A DNA stretch of 64,000 bases from Gemmatimonas groenlandica (GTDB lineage Bacteria; Gemmatimonadota; Gemmatimonadetes; Gemmatimonadales; Gemmatimonadaceae), in contig NZ_CP053085.1 of NCBI RefSeq assembly GCF_013004105.1, forward strand, positions 806,001-870,000, given 5' to 3'. The position numbers and the translations under genes are program-made. Position 1 is the stretch's first letter, and every line of letters starts with the position of its first letter. Shown here in pieces: positions 56,841 to 64,000 of this stretch. The notes beneath the pieces were generated by a model that saw only the letters and a list, made by a program, of their open reading frames with translations, searched no databases and was not told the DNA's origin.

Positions 56841-58025
56841 ATGCCGCGTCTGTCCCAACGGTTTTCGTCGTTCCCGGCCTATCCGCTCGCGCACATTCCG
56901 GCGCGCAAGAAAGCGCTGATCGAAGCCGGCGTCGATGTCATCGATCTCGGTGCCGGCGACGCCGATCTCGCGCCGCCCGCCGGCGCGGTGTCGGCGTTGC
57001 AGCGGGCGGCCGAAGTGCCCGCCATGCAGCGGTACGGATTCGGACTCGGGCTCGTGCGCTACCGCGAGGCGATCGCCGCCTGGATGCAGACGCGTTTCGG
57101 GCAGCGCGTCGATCCGATGACGGAGATCGTGCCGCTGCTGGGCAGCAAGGAAGGGCTCGCGCACATCGCCTTCGCGTTCGCGGGACCGGGCGATGTCGCA
57201 ATCATTCCCGATCCGGCCTATCAAGCGTATCTGGGCGGCACGCTGCTGAGCGATGCCACGCCATACGTGTACGCGTTGCGGCCTCGCACGAACTTTCTCG
57301 TGGACCTCGACGAGATCCCGGTCGACGTGCTGTCACGCACGCGGATTCTGTATCTCAACTATCCGAACAATCCGACCTCGGCGATCGCGCCGCGCGACTA
57401 TCTCGAGCGGGTCGTCGACGTCTGTCGGGAACGCGACATCCTGCTGGTGTACGACAACGCATACTCCGAAATGGGGTTCGACGGCTACGTGCCCCCCAGC
57501 ATCTTCGAGATCGACGGGGCACGTGAGGTGGCGATCGAGTTCCACTCGCTGTCGAAGACGTACAACATGACCGGCTGGCGCTGTGGCTGGGCGGTCGCGA
57601 AGCCGGAGATTTCGACGGCGCTCGCCAAGGTGAAGGCGTTTACGGATACCGGGCAGTACATGGGCATTCAAGCGGCCGGCGTCGCGGCCATCGAGAGCTG
57701 GGCAGAGTTCGTGCCGCAGAACGTGGCGGTATTTCAGGCGCGTCGTGACGCCGCCGTGACGGCGTTTCGCGCCCACGGATTCGCCGTCGATGTGCCGAGT
57801 GCCACGATGTACCTGTGGATGCCCTTGCCCGAAGGCATCGCCAGCGCGGCGTTTGCCGATCGGCTGCGGGAAGAGGCCGGCGTCATTGTGTTGCCGGGCT
57901 CCGGGTTCGGTAGCGGTGGAGAAGGGTTCTTCCGCATTTCGTTCATCCAGTCGGAGGAGCGCATTGCCGAAGCCGCGAAGCGGGCCGGCGCTGTACTCGA
58001 TGCCATGCTGAAGGAGTTGGCGTGA
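56841..58025 (+). CDS. Class I/II aminotransferase (PLP)
   Basis: 394 residues. The PLP Lys sits in SLSKTYNMTGWRCGW (about residue 245). YDNAYSEM, LYLNYPNNPT and GFFRISFIQS motifs are present, and the N-terminus runs FPAYPLAHIPARKKALIEAGVDVIDLGAGDADL. The closest look is to LL-diaminopimelate/aspartate-type aminotransferases, but the position after hmgA, with 28 bp between, suggests aromatic (tyrosine) transamination feeding hpd. The stop overlaps the next gene's ATG. Substrate is not decided by sequence. Confidence 0.85.
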   Translation: MPRLSQRFSSFPAYPLAHIPARKKALIEAGVDVIDLGAGDADLAPPAGAVSALQRAAEVPAMQRYGFGLGLVRYREAIAAWMQTRFGQRVDPMTEIVPLLGSKEGLAHIAFAFAGPGDVAIIPDPAYQAYLGGTLLSDATPYVYALRPRTNFLVDLDEIPVDVLSRTRILYLNYPNNPTSAIAPRDYLERVVDVCRERDILLVYDNAYSEMGFDGYVPPSIFEIDGAREVAIEFHSLSKTYNMTGWRCGWAVAKPEISTALAKVKAFTDTGQYMGIQAAGVAAIESWAEFVPQNVAVFQARRDAAVTAFRAHGFAVDVPSATMYLWMPLPEGIASAAFADRLREEAGVIVLPGSGFGSGGEGFFRISFIQSEERIAEAAKRAGAVLDAMLKELA

Positions 58026-59662
58026 TGCGTGGCCGCGATCTGATCGCCGCCGGGGCGTTGCTGACCGTGTCGGCGGTGCTCGCCTGCCGGCCCTCAGCGC
58101 CGCCCGTCGCCCCAGGCGAGCCGGCCCCGGCGGCACGCCCGGAGCCCACGCGTCCCACGCCGGTGGAAACACCGGGGCGCACCGCACCGGCCACGCCCGC
58201 GCGTGTTCGTCCGGTGGTCAGCGCCGAGGCGCCGCCGCTGGCGCGCGAATTCCGCGGCGTGTGGGTGGCGTCGGTGGCCAACATCGACTGGCCATCCAAG
58301 CGCTCGCTCTCCACCGCTGAACAGCAGGCGGAGCTCATCGCGCTGCTCGACCGCGCGGCGGCGCTCAAGTTGAACGCGGTGCTCTTTCAGATCCGTCCGG
58401 CGGCCGACGCGTTGTACGCCTCGAAGATCGAACCGTGGTCGGAGTATCTCACAGGCGCACAGGGCCGCGCACCAGTGCCGTTCTGGGATCCGCTCGAGTT
58501 CGCGGTCAAGGAAGCGCACGCGCGCAACCTCGAGTTGCACGCCTGGTTCAATCCTTATCGTGCACGACACACCGACGCCAAGTCACCGTTGTCATCCACG
58601 CACATCGCGCGCACCAATCCATCGCTCGTGAAGCCGTATGCGGGCTACCTGTGGATGGATCCCGGTGAGCCCGCCGTTCGGGCGCGCACGCTGCGCGTGG
58701 TGCTCGACGTCGTGAAGCGCTACGACGTGGATGGCGTGCATATCGACGACTACTTCTATCCGTACCCGGAGAACGACCGGCGCGGTCGCGCCATTCCGTT
58801 CCCCGATGACCGCAGCTGGAAACGCTACGTGCGAGAGGGCGGTGATCTCTCGCGGGCCGATTGGCGGCGCCGCAATGTCGATCTGCTGGTGGAGGCCCTC
58901 GACGACGGCGTGCACAAGACCAAGCCGTGGGTGCGCTTCGGCATCAGTCCATTCGGTATCTGGCGTCCGGGCTATCCCACGCAGGTTCGTGGATTTGACG
59001 CCTACGAAAAGCTGTACGCCGACGCACGGAAGTGGCTGCGCGAGGGATGGGTGGACTACTTCACGCCGCAGCTCTACTGGCCCACCACCAAGCGCGAACA
59101 GGCGTATCCGGCGTTGCTCGACTGGTGGGTTGGCGAGAACGTGATGGGGCGCCACATGTGGCCGGGCAACTTCACGTCGAGGGCCGGTGGTGTCGGCTCG
59201 GGCGCCTTCTCCGTGGGCGAACTCGTGGAACAGATTCGCGTCACGCGTCTCCAGGAGGGCGCGACGGGGAACGTCCATTTCAGCATGAAGTCGTTCCTGA
59301 CCAATCAGGCCGGCATGAATGACACGCTGCTGGTCGGGCCATACGCCGCGCCCGCGCTCGTGCCGGCCACGCCGTGGCTCGAGGCCGCGGCGCCCCCGCT
59401 GCCCACCGCGCGACTGTCGGAAACCAGTACGGGTACCCGATTGCTACTGCGCACCACCGGCACGGCGGTCCCGTGGCAGTACGCCATCCGGCTGCGCACC
59501 GACACGGCATGGATTACGATGCTGGTAGCGGGATCCACGACCTCGTGGGCGATCCCGAAAGGCACGACACCGACGGCACTGTCGATCGTGTCGCTCAACC
59601 GCGTGGGCACCGAAAGCTTACCAGTCACTGTCACGTTTCGAGGCCGTTCCGATGCGCCCTGA
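58025..59662 (+). CDS. Glycosyl hydrolase-like family 10 (GHL10/DUF187) lipoprotein
   Basis: 545 residues. The lipobox is LTVSAVLAC near residue 20, followed by a Pro/Ala/Thr linker (22-75). A TIM-barrel-like GHL10 domain (about 78-425) reads FRGVWVASVANIDWPSK, LNAVLFQIRPAADALYASKIEPWS, HAWFNPYRARH, and YDVDGVHIDDYFYPYP with acidic residues. Others are SPFGIWRPG, DYFTPQLYW and the LVEQIRVTR region. A beta-rich C-terminus follows. Probable cell-wall or polysaccharide cleavage at the surface or periplasm. ATG 58025 overlaps the preceding TGA; GTG 58022 is an alternative. Confidence 0.88.
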   Translation: MRGRDLIAAGALLTVSAVLACRPSAPPVAPGEPAPAARPEPTRPTPVETPGRTAPATPARVRPVVSAEAPPLAREFRGVWVASVANIDWPSKRSLSTAEQQAELIALLDRAAALKLNAVLFQIRPAADALYASKIEPWSEYLTGAQGRAPVPFWDPLEFAVKEAHARNLELHAWFNPYRARHTDAKSPLSSTHIARTNPSLVKPYAGYLWMDPGEPAVRARTLRVVLDVVKRYDVDGVHIDDYFYPYPENDRRGRAIPFPDDRSWKRYVREGGDLSRADWRRRNVDLLVEALDDGVHKTKPWVRFGISPFGIWRPGYPTQVRGFDAYEKLYADARKWLREGWVDYFTPQLYWPTTKREQAYPALLDWWVGENVMGRHMWPGNFTSRAGGVGSGAFSVGELVEQIRVTRLQEGATGNVHFSMKSFLTNQAGMNDTLLVGPYAAPALVPATPWLEAAAPPLPTARLSETSTGTRLLLRTTGTAVPWQYAIRLRTDTAWITMLVAGSTTSWAIPKGTTPTALSIVSLNRVGTESLPVTVTFRGRSDAP

Positions 59663-60065
59663 TCCCATTCCGTTCTACTACCGCATCACGTCAGGCATTC
59701 GTATCACGGTGCGCCCGTCGTATCTGCGCGACCGTTCGAATCCGGTGCTTGGCCAGTTCGTGTTCGCCTACCATATCCGCATCGAAAACGTAGGCGAACA
59801 GGCGTCGCAGCTCCGCACGCGCCGCTGGCTGATTCATGACGAGTCCGTGGGCGACACCGTGGTTGAAGGGGAAGGCGTGGTCGGCGAACAGCCCCATCTG
59901 CTTCCGGGACAAGTGCACGAGTATCGCTCGTTCTGCGTACTCAAGGCGCCCCAGGGCTGGATGGAGGGCGCGTATCGCTTCGTGCGCGACGATGGTTCCT
60001 CCTTCGAAGCGATCATCCCACGCTTTACGCTTGCCGCCGAGCCACGAGCCGACACCGTCTCCTGA
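59652..60065 (+). CDS. apaG: ApaG family protein
   Basis: 137 residues forming the ApaG (DUF525) fibronectin-like fold: YYRITSGIRITVRPSYLRDRSNP, FVFAYHIRIENVGEQASQLRTRRWLIHDESVGDTVVEGEGVVGEQPHLLPGQVHEYRSFCVLKAPQGWMEGAYRFVRDDGSSFEAIIPRF. Linked to Mg/Co tolerance and nucleotide binding in Enterobacteria, but function is not settled. It overlaps the end of the GHL10 gene by 11 bp. In E. coli, apaG belongs to the surA-pdxA cluster; here it lies 46 kb away. Confidence 0.95.
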   Translation: MRPDPIPFYYRITSGIRITVRPSYLRDRSNPVLGQFVFAYHIRIENVGEQASQLRTRRWLIHDESVGDTVVEGEGVVGEQPHLLPGQVHEYRSFCVLKAPQGWMEGAYRFVRDDGSSFEAIIPRFTLAAEPRADTVS

Positions 60066-60088
60066 GGCGTCGTGCGCCGGGGCGAGGT

Positions 60089-60487
60089 TCAACCCAGTGG
60101 GATCGTGTTGCTGAAGGCCTCGGTCAGCAGTCGCACGGTCGTTTCATCGAGAAGATCCCGCGTCATGAGCGCCAGCAGCGCCGCCAGCGCCGGCTCGGCA
60201 ATGGGCTCGAGTTCTATGTCTTCCCCCGCCGCTGCGTCCTGCACCGGCCGCTTGACCAACTGCAGGAGCGGCCCACTCAGCGCATCGCGCGCGTCCTCCC
60301 GACCGCTCCGCGTAATCACCTCACCGAGGCGAGCATCGGCCGCCTCGTACTCCGTGGTGACGGCGATCGTCGCGTAGCGCGCGACGACGCCGGCACGATC
60401 GGCCGCCCCTAGGCCAGCCAGGCGCACGAGGAAGCCACGGACGGCTGGGGTCTGCGGCCCATACGGCAGCGAGGGCACGGTGCTCAT
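60089..60487 (-). CDS. Small Ala/Leu-rich helical protein of unknown function
   Basis: 132 residues, mostly helical by composition (VRGFLVRLAGLGAADRAGVVARYATIAVTTEYEAADARL...LLALMTRDLLDETTVRLLTEAF). No Cys and no signal peptide. It overlaps the SDR gene by 4 bp (ATGA) so it is the last of a minus-strand trio. No family recognised. Confidence 0.6.
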   Translation of the reverse strand: MSTVPSLPYGPQTPAVRGFLVRLAGLGAADRAGVVARYATIAVTTEYEAADARLGEVITRSGREDARDALSGPLLQLVKRPVQDAAAGEDIELEPIAEPALAALLALMTRDLLDETTVRLLTEAFSNTIPLG

Positions 60488-61449
60488 TCAGCCGCCGACG
60501 CGAACGGCACCAGATGGCCGAGCAGACGTAGCCCGTCGAAGACCGTTGGCGCGACCGGACGCCAGCCCGTGGCCAGCAAGGCGTCCACGTTGATGCGCTG
60601 GTTGCTGCGGCCACTGCGAACCGGAGCCGCACCATCGAGTGCCGCACCATCGAGTGCCGCGCGCTCCACTGGCGCGTTGATCGGACGACCGGTCAACGTG
60701 GCCGCAATCACCGACGAGCGGAGCGGCGTGCCATCGGCGCAGTTGAACACGCGCACGCCGGGCGCGCGTTCGTGCTGGAGCAGGTGCACGATCGCCGATA
60801 CCACGTCGTCTCGCCACGAAAAGTTGCACCAGACATCGCCGGCGGCGAACGCGGGGTCGGCGAGTCGTGCGGCGGGATCGCGCTGCGGTCCGTACAGCCC
60901 AGCCGCGCGCACGATGCGCACCGTGGCCTCGAGATCCATGGCCACCGCCGAGATACGTTGCTCGGCGTCGTACAAGGCCTGCACGCGCGCGTCACGCGGT
61001 TCGATCGCGCTCTGTTCGGTGACGACGCCGCCGTCATGTCGATCGTACACGCCAGTGCTCGATACATACAGCACCGATTTGATCTCGAGGGCCTGCGCCA
61101 ACGCTGCCGCGCCGGCGGCGGCAGCGGGATAGACGCCGTAGTCGTCGCCGCTCGCACGCGATGGGGCGATGCACACGACGAGGTGATCGACCGGCGCCGG
61201 GAGCGCCGACCTCACGACGGCCTGTAAGGCCGCCAAACGCTCCGGACCACGTGCCGCGTCGGCGATGTTGCCCGTCAACGCGACAACGTCGGAGTTGGTG
61301 GACGTCGTCGCGCTGCGCTGCAGCGTGGCGACGGTCGCGCCAAGCGCGGCCAAGCGTTCCGCCGTGACCTGACCGAGCCATCCCGGCCCCACGAGCAGCA
61401 CCGTGCCGTGCAGTCGTGCCGCCGTACTCTCCGGTTGTACCGACGTCAT
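60484..61449 (-). CDS. NAD(P)-binding epimerase-like SDR protein (YeeZ-like)
   Basis: 321 residues. The N-terminal Rossmann motif VLLVGPGWLGQVTAERLAALG (about 17-37) matches the GxGxxG pattern of YeeZ-type proteins. LYVSSTGVYDRHDGGVVTEQS (near 125-145) holds the Ser/Tyr region of extended SDRs, and WCNFSWRDDVVSAIVHLLQ is typical. The C-terminal end carries a five-residue repeat (LDGAA twice), matching a 15-bp duplication at 60626-60655. A nucleotide-sugar or epimerase-type role is suggested; the substrate is unknown. It is 13 bp after the TPR-like gene. Confidence 0.8.
   Translation of the reverse strand: MTSVQPESTAARLHGTVLLVGPGWLGQVTAERLAALGATVATLQRSATTSTNSDVVALTGNIADAARGPERLAALQAVVRSALPAPVDHLVVCIAPSRASGDDYGVYPAAAAGAAALAQALEIKSVLYVSSTGVYDRHDGGVVTEQSAIEPRDARVQALYDAEQRISAVAMDLEATVRIVRAAGLYGPQRDPAARLADPAFAAGDVWCNFSWRDDVVSAIVHLLQHERAPGVRVFNCADGTPLRSSVIAATLTGRPINAPVERAALDGAALDGAAPVRSGRSNQRINVDALLATGWRPVAPTVFDGLRLLGHLVPFASAAE
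60626..60655 (-). repeat. 15-bp in-frame tandem duplication in the SDR gene
   Basis: GCCGCACCATCGAGT occurs at 60626-60640 and 60641-60655. It adds five residues to the protein without a frameshift. Confidence 0.9.
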
Positions 61450-61462
61450 CGCGCGCGGCGCA

Positions 61463-63058
61463 TCAACGAAGCAGGAAGTACCAGACGGCGCCGCCCACGG
61501 CCAACGCAGCGCCGATCCCGGCCCCGATCAGACCGGTGCTCTTGCCGCCGGCCTCGTTCGGGTGCCGATCCGACAACGGAGTTCGACCAGTCCGTCCGGC
61601 GCGGTGCGCCGCGTGGGCGCTCGCCTCGTCTGCGTCGGCGGCGTTCTGAGCATCCTGTGCGCGCGTCATGTCGCGCGCCGTCGGCGGCATCGGCGCGGGC
61701 GCGGATGCCGGCTCCATGCGGGCGCCAGGCGTCACGAGCGCAGCCGGTGGCGGTCCGAATCCATGCGCCGGTGCTGGCTCCACATGCCGCATCGGCGGGC
61801 GCAGCGGTGCGTTGAGCGGCGAGAGTGGCTCCGACACGACGGGCGCGGGCTCGAACGCTTCGATGCGCGACGGCGCCGCCTCCTCGAGTTCGAGGGCCGG
61901 ACGGTGCGTCGGTACATCGACGAGTGAGTCCGCCAGTGCGTCGTCGAGCTCGAGTCCCATCAGATCGGTGCTGGCATCCAGTACCGGCGCCGAAGTGTCG
62001 GACGCGCCGAGTCCATGCTCGATCGTGAAGCCGAGTCCCATCGAAGGCGCACCGTTGTCCTCCGGCGGAAGTCCGAAGTCGTCGGCCAGGTCGAGCGCAA
62101 TATCCACGGCCGCCGTCGGCAGATCGTCAACGAGATCGATCATCGGTTCCACCGGTGTATCCACCACGGTCTCGAAGGCGGCGAGAATCTCGGCGTCGTG
62201 ATTCACCGGCTCCTGAATCGCGATGACCCCCGACGGCGTCGTGCGCAGCAGCACATCGGTGATCGCGACGGCGTCACGGAGCGGCTGATCATCCCACTCG
62301 GCTTCGGAGGCCTGTTCGTCGATCGACGCGTGCGCGTAGACGGCGACCTCCTCCGTGCGAGCGACCTCCTCGCGAGCTGCCTCGGCCTGCATCGCCTCGG
62401 CCTGCATCACCTCAGCGCGAACCGCCGCGATGCGGCTCGTCTCGGCGCGATTGGCATCGGCTCGTGAGCGGACGGCGGAGACCATCGCGAGCAGGCGATC
62501 CGCCCGATCGGTGGACATGCCGTGCGCATCGAGCAGAGCGTGCAGGCGCAACAACAGCGGTTCGGCGTTGGCAGGAACACCGGCCGCCAGCGCCAGACGG
62601 GCCGCGTTCTCCAACATCACGACGAGGCGCGCATCTTCATCGCCCACATGGCGTTCCACGGCTGATATCGCGCGCTGCATCAACGCCTGCGCTTCGTCGA
62701 GCCGGCCGAGGGCACCAAGCATCACCGCGAGATCCATGCGTTCGCGGGCCACCGGCATCGCGTCCTCGCCGGCGAGGGCCACGCGGAGCGCGCAGGAGCG
62801 CTGGGCGTGGAGCAGGGCGTCTTCCGTGCGTCCCGCCCGGAAGCAGGCCTGCGCCAGATTGCCGAGAATCAAGGCCAGCGCATCGTGAGAGCTCACATCG
62901 GGCGCACGTCGTGCCAACACGTCGGCCGCGGCAGCAAATGCCTCAGCGGCCTCATCCCAGTCCGCCGCAGCGGCAAGGGACAGACCTCGCGTGTTGTCAT
63001 CCATCCAACCGTCGCGCTCGGAGCGCGCGGACCCGTGTGCCATCAATAGCTCTTGCAT
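61463..63058 (-). CDS. TPR-containing C-terminally anchored protein
   Basis: About 531 residues. The N-terminal half has TPR-type repeats (WDEAAEAFAAAADVLARRA..., ILGNLAQACFRAGRTEDALLHAQRSCALRVALAG..., MLGALGRLDEAQALMQRAISAVERHVG). It then runs into a Glu/Asp/Ala-rich low-complexity region, a Pro-rich stretch, and ends in a membrane span (STGLIGAGIGAALAVGGAVWYFLLR). It has tail-anchor topology with a cytosolic bulk. A 15-bp duplication (62379-62408) adds MQAEA. ATG 63058 is used; ATG 63043 (MAHGSA), with AAGAG nearby, is possible. It leads a minus-strand operon with the SDR gene and the small protein. Confidence 0.72.
   Translation of the reverse strand: MQELLMAHGSARSERDGWMDDNTRGLSLAAAADWDEAAEAFAAAADVLARRAPDVSSHDALALILGNLAQACFRAGRTEDALLHAQRSCALRVALAGEDAMPVARERMDLAVMLGALGRLDEAQALMQRAISAVERHVGDEDARLVVMLENAARLALAAGVPANAEPLLLRLHALLDAHGMSTDRADRLLAMVSAVRSRADANRAETSRIAAVRAEVMQAEAMQAEAAREEVARTEEVAVYAHASIDEQASEAEWDDQPLRDAVAITDVLLRTTPSGVIAIQEPVNHDAEILAAFETVVDTPVEPMIDLVDDLPTAAVDIALDLADDFGLPPEDNGAPSMGLGFTIEHGLGASDTSAPVLDASTDLMGLELDDALADSLVDVPTHRPALELEEAAPSRIEAFEPAPVVSEPLSPLNAPLRPPMRHVEPAPAHGFGPPPAALVTPGARMEPASAPAPMPPTARDMTRAQDAQNAADADEASAHAAHRAGRTGRTPLSDRHPNEAGGKSTGLIGAGIGAALAVGGAVWYFLLR
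62379..62408 (-). repeat. 15-bp in-frame tandem duplication in the TPR C-tail gene
   Basis: GCCTCGGCCTGCATC occurs at 62379-62393 and again at 62394-62408. It gives a repeated MQAEA in the protein. Confidence 0.9.
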
Positions 63059-63231
63059 CGCGAGAGTTTGACGCGCCGTCCTAACCCACGTCACCGTGGT
63101 TTGCGCGATTGTGCCAGCAGTGAAACGTTCATGCACGGAGTAGCACGGCCACCGGCGGCTTGCACTGAAATACCGTCAGCTGCCGCCAGGCGCACGATCG
63201 GGATCTCGGTGGCCAAAGTGCAATATGGCAT

Positions 63232-63256
63232 GCTCCTGCCATCGGGCGGCAGGAGC
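63232..63256. repeat. Inverted repeat in the 302-bp divergent gap
   Basis: GCTCCTGCC (63232-63240) pairs with GGCAGGAGC (63248-63256), 7-nt loop, no U-tract. The gap 63059-63360 holds no gene that I can support; it separates the minus-strand operon from the right-edge lipoprotein gene. Confidence 0.5.
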
Positions 63257-63297
63257 GACGAGAACCTCGCGTGATCCACGTCCACGTCGTGGTGCCG

Positions 63298-63323
63298 CGT
63301 TGGCGCTCCGCGTTGGCGCTCCG
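63298..63323 (+). repeat. 13-bp tandem duplication upstream of the right-edge gene
   Basis: CGTTGGCGCTCCG occurs at 63298-63310 and 63311-63323, with a partial degenerate third unit after it. Confidence 0.85.
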
Positions 63324-63360
63324 CGTTGACGCCGATCGTCCGGCGCGTAGCTTCCCGAGC

Positions 63361-64000
63361 ATGAACTCGTCGTCGAATCGATTTGCGCTCAATGACTTAC
63401 GGCTGCGTTCGCCGAAGTCGGTCGGTCGCACTGCGTGGCATCTGGCGATGCTCTGCGCACTCGCGGCGTGCAATCGTGAAAAGAGCGTCACGGTTTCGGG
63501 CGACATTCCGGGGCTCGATACACTCGGGTATCGGGGGGATTCGCTCTTGGCGCAGGCCGAGCGCGGTCCGGCCGACCTGCTCGATTCTCTTGCGGCCACG
63601 AAGAGCGCATCGCAGGTCGTCGCGAGCGGAACCAACGAAGGCACGATTGCCAACGTGAACAGCGCCGCGCGTGCGAGCGCTGGACTCGGTACCACGGCCG
63701 GTCAGGCGATGAGCCTTCGGGCGCAGGCGCGTGGTGATTCGATGGCCCGCGCGATCGCCCAAAGGCTGGCCGGCGGGAGTGATCTGGCTGGCCGTACGCG
63801 TGGGGACTCGGTGCGTGGCGTGGTCACGATCGTCGGTGCGGAGCCCGCGCGGCAGGTCGTCCTGCGAGTCGATGGCAACAACATTTCGCTGAGCGGGATG
63901 GCGACCACGGGGCTCGGTCGATTGGCCGGCACGGAGGTCGTGGTGCGCGGCGTCAAAATCACGCCGCGCGACATCGTCGTGTCTGATTATCTGGTGCGTT
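63361..64000 (+). CDS. Lipoprotein of unknown function, 3' end beyond the window
   Basis: The frame opens at ATG 63361 and stays open to the right edge (213 codons visible). A lipobox MLCALAAC-NREK near residue 37 marks a lipoprotein; the 29 residues before the hydrophobic stretch make a long n-region, and ATG 63448 right at the hydrophobic stretch is another possible start. After it come a helical Ala/Ser/Arg-rich region (GPADLLDSLAATKSA..., QAMSLRAQARGDSMARAIAQRL) and a beta-rich part (GVVTIVGAEPARQVVLRVDGNNISLSG...GTEVVVRGVKI). No family recognised. Confidence 0.7.
   Translation, partial: MNSSSNRFALNDLRLRSPKSVGRTAWHLAMLCALAACNREKSVTVSGDIPGLDTLGYRGDSLLAQAERGPADLLDSLAATKSASQVVASGTNEGTIANVNSAARASAGLGTTAGQAMSLRAQARGDSMARAIAQRLAGGSDLAGRTRGDSVRGVVTIVGAEPARQVVLRVDGNNISLSGMATTGLGRLAGTEVVVRGVKITPRDIVVSDYLVR

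Overview
This is a GC-rich, densely packed bacterial chromosome segment with no phage, transposon or CRISPR content. The housekeeping genes, the lipobox and Sec-signal proteins, the DUF5916 outer-membrane protein, the TonB receptor with a carboxypeptidase-regulatory-like N-terminus, and the PEP-CTERM protein point to a diderm. My best guess is a Gemmatimonadota (Gemmatimonas-like) genome. That assignment is inference from gene content and style; there is no rRNA in the window.

Layout. 1-3.5 kb (minus strand): a truncated glycosyltransferase-9 gene, lepA (TTG start), and an exported DUF4384-like protein with a strong terminator. 3.6-13.7 kb (plus): DUF58 and BatA/VWA-type proteins, mfd, two tandem parvulin-type foldases and pdxA, a surA-pdxA order like that of Enterobacteria. 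13.8-16.4 kb: typA, a 97-residue poly-aspartate protein and a lone tRNA-Ile(GAT). 16.4-23.5 kb: a membrane protein, a tandem DUF1259 protein, a likely four-gene metal-handling operon (DUF5916 protein, HupE/UreJ-like permease, membrane-anchored protein, SOD/CHRD-like small protein) and an RsmC-type methyltransferase. 23.6-28.7 kb: an RND pump with its adaptor, then an RsuA-type pseudouridine synthase. 28.8-36.6 kb: an acyl-CoA dehydrogenase, a GAF histidine kinase that ends exactly where a receiver domain would begin, a SIMPL protein, a divergent LytS/LytR pair and an HSL-type esterase. 36.6-41.0 kb: a TPR-like C-tail protein, a deoxyhypusine-synthase-family enzyme, an intergenic repeat cluster and a LysM protein.

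41.1-53.2 kb is a run of plus-strand genes for acyl and ketone-body metabolism. It holds a LacI regulator overlapping an atypical KAS III, a long-chain acyl-CoA ligase, a TonB receptor, a secreted PHB-depolymerase-like esterase, a second acyl-CoA ligase, a V4R/DUF2378-like protein, a small conserved-looking protein and acetoacetyl-CoA synthetase. 53.4-58.0 kb is a tyrosine/homogentisate cluster (hpd, hmgA, an aminotransferase) with a PEP-CTERM protein inserted. 58.0-64.0 kb holds a family-10-like glycosyl hydrolase lipoprotein, apaG, a minus-strand trio (TPR C-tail protein, SDR epimerase-like protein, small protein) and a truncated lipoprotein gene at the right edge.

The most interesting items are the KAS III homologue that lacks the canonical His, the LacI/KAS III/ligase cassette, the poly-Asp protein, the HupE/DUF5916/SOD-like operon, the truncated hybrid kinase, and a recurring pattern of perfect 13-16 bp tandem duplications. 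Three of those duplications lie at gene ends, and one supplies a start codon.
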